A stretch of 9,620 bases of DNA, taken from NCBI GenBank assembly GCA_005793025.1, contig SXQI01000139.1, positions 1-9,620 on the forward strand. Reading direction: 5' to 3'. Both the position numbers and the translations under genes were made by a program. This DNA is from Verrucomicrobiales bacterium. Its GTDB lineage: Bacteria > Verrucomicrobiota > Verrucomicrobiia > Limisphaerales > SXQI01. Positions 6,388-9,620 of this stretch are shown here, one piece after another; positions within the stretch are counted from its first letter, which is position 1; each line of letters begins with the position of its first letter. The notes under the pieces were generated by a model that saw only the letters and a program-made list of their open reading frames with translations, ran no database searches and had not been told where the DNA came from.

Positions 6388-7533
6388 TCAATGGTCGCTA
6401 ACAAAAATTACCGTATCTCGGTCGGCAACGACCGTGAATTGCACGGTTTTGGTTAAGTTCGGAATTACTTGGCCCGCTCCATTGGTGAATTCGACGGTTC
6501 CTGTATGGTTCCCAATGGACGATTCTAAGGCAGCGAAGCTGATATATTGAGGAAGATTATCCCAAGTCCGCGTATCGGCCGCAGGAGTGGTCGCAGCAGA
6601 AGCGATTTTGCTGATTACCCCAATGCCGATACCTACCAACCCAGCATCCCTCGTCTTCCTTTGGGTGGCCGCAATGGCACCCCCGATGATCCCCACATCA
6701 CCGATCACGTCCGTAGTGGATTTGAATACGGATTTGTTCGCCAATACGTGGTCCATCACTCGCCCCCCTCGCGTGGTCGCTTGAAAGTTCAAGTCATCAT
6801 ACGGTCCGATCCGCACTGCTCTGTTCCCTTCTTTGAACCATGCTCCCTGCACGATCGATCGTGATTCTTTGATGTGGAGTTTCTCGTTGTATTCGCCACT
6901 AGCGTATTTCTTAGGACCATCCCCAAATTCAAAAAAGATCAACGTATTCGCCTTCTTGTTATAAGGCGGAAGTTGCCCCAGTTTGCTGAAAGTTTGCGCT
7001 CTCGCGAGGGCGTCTGATCCGTCCCCGTTCAGTTTAAACGTGGCGTAACCATCCAAATAATCGAGGGTCGCATAGTCACTGCGAAACCCCTGTTGTTCCG
7101 CGTCACTGTCCATCAATTCGCCGCTGCGAAAACAGGCCCGTGCATTATCCGGTTCCCCATCCATCCAATAAAGCACCCCGCGATAAAAGTAGGCCATGAC
7201 CCGCTCGTAAGGTTCGCCGATAAAATTCTTTTTCGATTCTTCGGTAAAGTAACCCCTAGATTTCTTCGCGCTATTATCCGGACCAAAAACATTTCCGATG
7301 ATTGAAAGAGCTTCATCCAACTGTCGTTTGGCCTCGTCGTTTCGACCCTGCCGGAGTGCCGTGAGGCCTTGCCGATAATTCCACAGCACCCGATCCTTTG
7401 CCGGCACCTGCTGTTGGACTGCAGCTTTCGATCCGTCGGATCGAGCCCCTCCACCCGTCGCGCACCCTGACAAAACTACCAGACAACAAGCCGCGACCCA
7501 CTTGAATCCGCCCCTAACCAATCGTTGATGCAT
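6388..7533 (-). CDS. COG3014-like TPR-type lipoprotein of the LpoB/YcfL cassette
   Basis: This is a predicted lipoprotein of 381 residues. The signal peptide ends in 'LVVLSGC' with the lipidated cysteine at 24. Next come a short Ser/Gly/Gln-rich linker and helical repeats resembling TPRs: 'LWNYRQGLTALRQGRNDEAK' (50-69) and 'VMAYFYRGVLYWMDGEPDNA' (112-131). A middle region contains 'NTLIFFEFGDGPKKY' (196-210). A glycine-rich hydrophobic stretch (about 276-312) is followed by 'ADTRTWDNLPQYI' (319-331), a pattern I associate with COG3014, and a beta-rich C-terminus. The function is not known; TPR repeats suggest protein-protein contact in the periplasm. It begins 7 nt after the lpoB-like stop. 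The frame is open 29 codons further upstream, into the lpoB-like gene, but only the start at 7533 places the signal peptide first. No Shine-Dalgarno is seen. Confidence 0.75.
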   Translation of the reverse strand: MHQRLVRGGFKWVAACCLVVLSGCATGGGARSDGSKAAVQQQVPAKDRVLWNYRQGLTALRQGRNDEAKRQLDEALSIIGNVFGPDNSAKKSRGYFTEESKKNFIGEPYERVMAYFYRGVLYWMDGEPDNARACFRSGELMDSDAEQQGFRSDYATLDYLDGYATFKLNGDGSDALARAQTFSKLGQLPPYNKKANTLIFFEFGDGPKKYASGEYNEKLHIKESRSIVQGAWFKEGNRAVRIGPYDDLNFQATTRGGRVMDHVLANKSVFKSTTDVIGDVGIIGGAIAATQRKTRDAGLVGIGIGVISKIASAATTPAADTRTWDNLPQYISFAALESSIGNHTGTVEFTNGAGQVIPNLTKTVQFTVVADRDTVIFVSDH

Positions 7534-7540
7534 GGGATAA

Positions 7541-8173
7541 TTATCGGTAGGCGGCGTCTTCAAGCCCCTGCTTTTTGACTTCCGCACTATCCTCCCAAAT
7601 AATTTCGCTCGTGCGCGCATCGATTAGGTGAAAATTATAAAGAATATAATCGCTTGTCCCTGCGGTCGCACGGGTCGTCATTCCTTCCAATGAACCGGTT
7701 AGAAAGTAGTCTGCTCCTTTGAACTCTTGCACATTCGGGTCGCTAGCACTGGTCACCTGACCCGTTTGCTTCAATTCTCGTTCTTTTTGTAACGCTGCCA
7801 TCTGCTCTCTTGCGAGGAACCGAACACGGCCTTGGGCTTTGCTATTCAATTCCGACCGTATTCGGGTCAGAAAAATCTCCTTATTGATCGGGAATCGTGT
7901 TCTGTTTTCTAAGGGTTGAAGCACGATGCGTGGAGGTGTTTTGGCTTGCGTGATTTCTCTCACTGCGAGGATTGACCGTGCCATTTTGTCCGTGACCGAA
8001 ACAAGGTCCTGTGACTCGATCCCTGTGCCAGCGACAAAACCGCGTTCATCGGCTTTCATCTGAGTGACAGGCACTCCGGAAGGGTTGCGAACTCCAGTCG
8101 CGCAACCACTGAGCACGAGAGCAACCAAGCTCACAGAAACTGGTTTCAACACCCACGTTAACGACTTATGCAT
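7541..8173 (-). CDS. lpoB: LpoB-like penicillin-binding protein activator lipoprotein
   Basis: This is a predicted outer-membrane lipoprotein of 210 residues. In E. coli, LpoB spans the periplasm to stimulate the peptidoglycan synthase PBP1B. The signal peptide ends in 'LVLSGC' with the lipidated cysteine at 24. The globular domain starts near 48 with 'AGTGIESQDLVSVTDKMARSIL', here given over 48-69. 'PPRIVLQPLENRT' (80-92), 'FLTRIRSELN' (101-110), 'GADYFLTGSL' (153-162) and the closing 'IIWEDSAEVKKQG' followed by 'AAYR' match the LpoB pattern. The linker between C24 and the domain is only about 20 residues, shorter than E. coli's, so reach across the periplasm may differ. It is the first gene of the cassette. 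No PBP gene is in the window, so the partner is unknown. No Shine-Dalgarno precedes the ATG. Confidence 0.85.
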   Translation of the reverse strand: MHKSLTWVLKPVSVSLVALVLSGCATGVRNPSGVPVTQMKADERGFVAGTGIESQDLVSVTDKMARSILAVREITQAKTPPRIVLQPLENRTRFPINKEIFLTRIRSELNSKAQGRVRFLAREQMAALQKERELKQTGQVTSASDPNVQEFKGADYFLTGSLEGMTTRATAGTSDYILYNFHLIDARTSEIIWEDSAEVKKQGLEDAAYR

Positions 8174-8190
8174 AATAGTAAAAAACCGAC

Positions 8191-8219
8191 ATCATACTCT
8201 GGATCAACCCCCTAAAAAA
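8191..8219 (-). promoter_or_regulatory. Possible promoter of the lpoB-like operon
   Basis: On the minus strand, TATGAT (8196-8191) matches the -10 consensus at five of six positions. At 17-bp spacing the -35 position holds only TTTTTT, so the call rests on the -10 box. Transcription would start about 10 nt before the ATG at 8173, giving a very short leader, consistent with the absent ribosome binding site. Confidence 0.28.
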
Positions 8220-8346
8220 AGCAACTCACGGGGTATTTGACGAGGAGACCCACACACTATTCAGATCGCGCCTCGTCGAAGAACCATGAGTTCCATCCGG
8301 TGGCTCGACAATTTGAATCAATCCAGTTAGCGTCATCACTGTTCAC
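8220..8346. promoter_or_regulatory. Control region upstream of the PVC-type dehydrogenase-like gene
   Basis: This part of the second divergent intergenic region should carry the promoter for the plus-strand gene at 8347. TTGACG at 8237-8242 is a fair -35 box, but no good -10 follows at normal spacing. A 7-bp inverted repeat (GACGAGG at 8239-8245, CCTCGTC at 8271-8277) with arms 32 bp apart overlaps it and could be an operator. Nothing else is recognised. Confidence 0.3.
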
Positions 8347-9620
8347 ATGAAACAACTTCTCTCAAGATATAACATGTTGATAGGCAATGTGATGTCGCTT
8401 GCTTACCTGCTATGTTTTACCAGCGATTGCCGACTTCTAGCTGCAGATTCTCCCGCTTTTCCTAAACCATTTAATACCCAATCAGAGTCGATTCCGCTCC
8501 TGACCCCAACCGAGGCGTTGGCCAAATTCCATCTGCCTTCAGGTTTTAAAGCGACGCTGTTTGCCGGAGAGCCAGATGTCCACCAACCCATTGCAATCAC
8601 AACAGATTCGCGTGGGCGGCTCTGGGTCGCTGAGAATTATACATATTCCGAAAACGCTGCCAATTTTAATATGAGTCTTCGGGATCGAATCATTATCCTA
8701 GAGGATTCGGATCACGATGGCCGGTTCGACAAACAGACCGTGTTTTGGGACCAAGCTCAAAAGCTCACCAGTGTCGTCGTTGGTTTTGGTGGAGTCTTCG
8801 CCCTGTGCCCTCCTAATCTCCTGTTCATTCCTGATCGTGATCAAAACGATATTCCCGACGGTGAACCCGAGGTTTTGCTCGATGGGTTTGAGGATGGCAG
8901 GATCCGGCACACGTTGGTGAACGGATTAAAAATGGGCCCCGATGGTTGGTTGTATGGTCGCCACGGGATCCAAGGCACAAGTCTCATGGGGACTCCCGGC
9001 TTATCACGCGAACAACGCACCCCCATCAATGTCGGTCTTTGGAAATACCACCCAGTGAGCCACAAAGTTGAAGTGGTTGCGCAGGGAACCACCAATCCTT
9101 GGGGGCACGACTGGGATGATCATGGTCAGCTTTTTTTTATCAACACGGTGATCGGCCACCTTTGGCATGTGGTGCCCGGGGCTTATTACCAACGGATGTA
9201 TGGAGAGAATACTAACCCATTTTTGTATGAACTAATGGACCAAACCGCCGACCATGTTCATTGGCTTTCGAGTGAGAAATGGAGTGATGTGAGAAAGAAC
9301 ACCTCAGGAGGTACATCGGACGCAGGGGGTGGTCATGCTCACTCCGGTCTCATGATCTACCTCGGAGATAATTGGCCTAAGGACTATCGCAACTCCATGT
9401 TCACTGTGAATTATCATGGCAAACGCCTGAACAATGATCGCATCGAGCGTCAAGGTGCGGGCTATGTTGCGCACCACGGAAAGGATCTTTTACAAACGGA
9501 TGATCCTTGGTTCCGCGGGGTTGACCTCCTCACCGGCAACGACGGTGGCGTCTTTATCGCTGATTGGTCCGATATCGGCGAGTGCCACGATGATGATGGG
9601 ATCCACCGCAGCTCAGGTCG
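8347..9620 (+). CDS. PVC-type membrane-bound dehydrogenase-like protein, N-terminal part (3' end outside window)
   Basis: This frame runs open for 424 codons to the window edge. A signal peptide is visible (basic start, hydrophobic 10-25, likely cleavage near 'LLA-ADS' at 31-35), so the protein is exported. The rest resembles the N-terminal domain named 'putative membrane-bound dehydrogenase' (TIGR02604, Pirellula/Verrucomicrobium), a beta-propeller related to sugar dehydrogenases. Markers are 'PSGFKATLFAGEPDV' (64-78), 'GRLWVAENYTY' (90-100), 'MGPDGWLYGRHGIQG' (196-210), 'NPWGHDWDDHGQLFFINTV' (250-268), 'GGGHAHSGLMIY' (327-338) and 'NDGGVFIADWSDIGECHD' (398-415). Two Asp-rich loops, 'DSDHDGRFD' (120-128) and 'PDRDQNDIPDGE' (162-173), look like calcium sites. 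Longer family members add HEAT repeats and a C-terminal CxxCH haem site; those would lie beyond the window and are not seen. The substrate is unknown. No Shine-Dalgarno precedes 8347. Confidence 0.88.
   Translation, partial: MKQLLSRYNMLIGNVMSLAYLLCFTSDCRLLAADSPAFPKPFNTQSESIPLLTPTEALAKFHLPSGFKATLFAGEPDVHQPIAITTDSRGRLWVAENYTYSENAANFNMSLRDRIIILEDSDHDGRFDKQTVFWDQAQKLTSVVVGFGGVFALCPPNLLFIPDRDQNDIPDGEPEVLLDGFEDGRIRHTLVNGLKMGPDGWLYGRHGIQGTSLMGTPGLSREQRTPINVGLWKYHPVSHKVEVVAQGTTNPWGHDWDDHGQLFFINTVIGHLWHVVPGAYYQRMYGENTNPFLYELMDQTADHVHWLSSEKWSDVRKNTSGGTSDAGGGHAHSGLMIYLGDNWPKDYRNSMFTVNYHGKRLNNDRIERQGAGYVAHHGKDLLQTDDPWFRGVDLLTGNDGGVFIADWSDIGECHDDDGIHRSSG

Noticed and set aside
6850..6863. Perfect 14-bp palindrome CACGATCGATCGTG inside the COG3014-like gene
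   Set aside because: It is a GATC-rich coding stretch of modest length with no supporting context; it is most simply chance.
1..9620. Search for mobile elements, defence genes, CRISPR arrays, tRNA or rRNA
   Set aside because: No transposase, integrase, terminal repeats, regularly spaced repeats or structural RNA pattern was seen. All genes look native and of similar composition.

Overview
The window looks like a chromosomal segment of a Verrucomicrobiota (PVC superphylum) bacterium. Two genes point there. One is the N-terminal part of a PVC-type secreted dehydrogenase-like protein (TIGR02604 / 'Piru_Ver_Nterm' type) at the right edge. The other is a small lipoprotein that resembles the exosortase-associated family TIGR04073. 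Base composition looks even throughout (about half G+C by eye), and I see no insertion sequence, phage gene, tRNA, rRNA or CRISPR array. Family names come from recognising sequence motifs, not from a database search.

Layout, left to right. (1) 1-537, + strand: C-terminal part of an MFS nucleoside:H+ symporter-like permease, cut by the window edge. (2) 551-1426, - strand: ispE, a kinase of the MEP isoprenoid pathway, convergent with the permease. (3) 1481-1939, - strand: the TIGR04073-like lipoprotein. A strong intrinsic terminator lies between it and ispE, and its U-tract runs directly into the ispE start codon. (4) 1940-2149: divergent control region with two perfect palindromes. (5) 2150-5941, + strand: hrpA, a full-length DEAH-box RNA helicase. 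(6) 8173 down to 5960, - strand: a compact three-gene lipoprotein operon, lpoB-like, then a COG3014-like gene, then ycfL-like, with gaps of 7 and 14 nt. Its last gene ends 18 bp from the hrpA stop. (7) 8174-8346: second divergent control region. (8) 8347 to the end, + strand: the PVC-type dehydrogenase-like protein, open to the window edge.

Functionally the window is mostly housekeeping and envelope biology: nucleoside uptake, isoprenoid precursor synthesis, RNA remodelling, and four predicted lipoproteins. Three of those lipoproteins form a cassette that pairs a peptidoglycan-synthase activator (LpoB type) with two partners of unknown function, a gene association I recall from Gammaproteobacteria. 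I do not see a clearly new system. The best leads are the LpoB/COG3014/YcfL cassette, the terminator fused to the ispE start, and the lack of Shine-Dalgarno sequences at essentially all seven starts.
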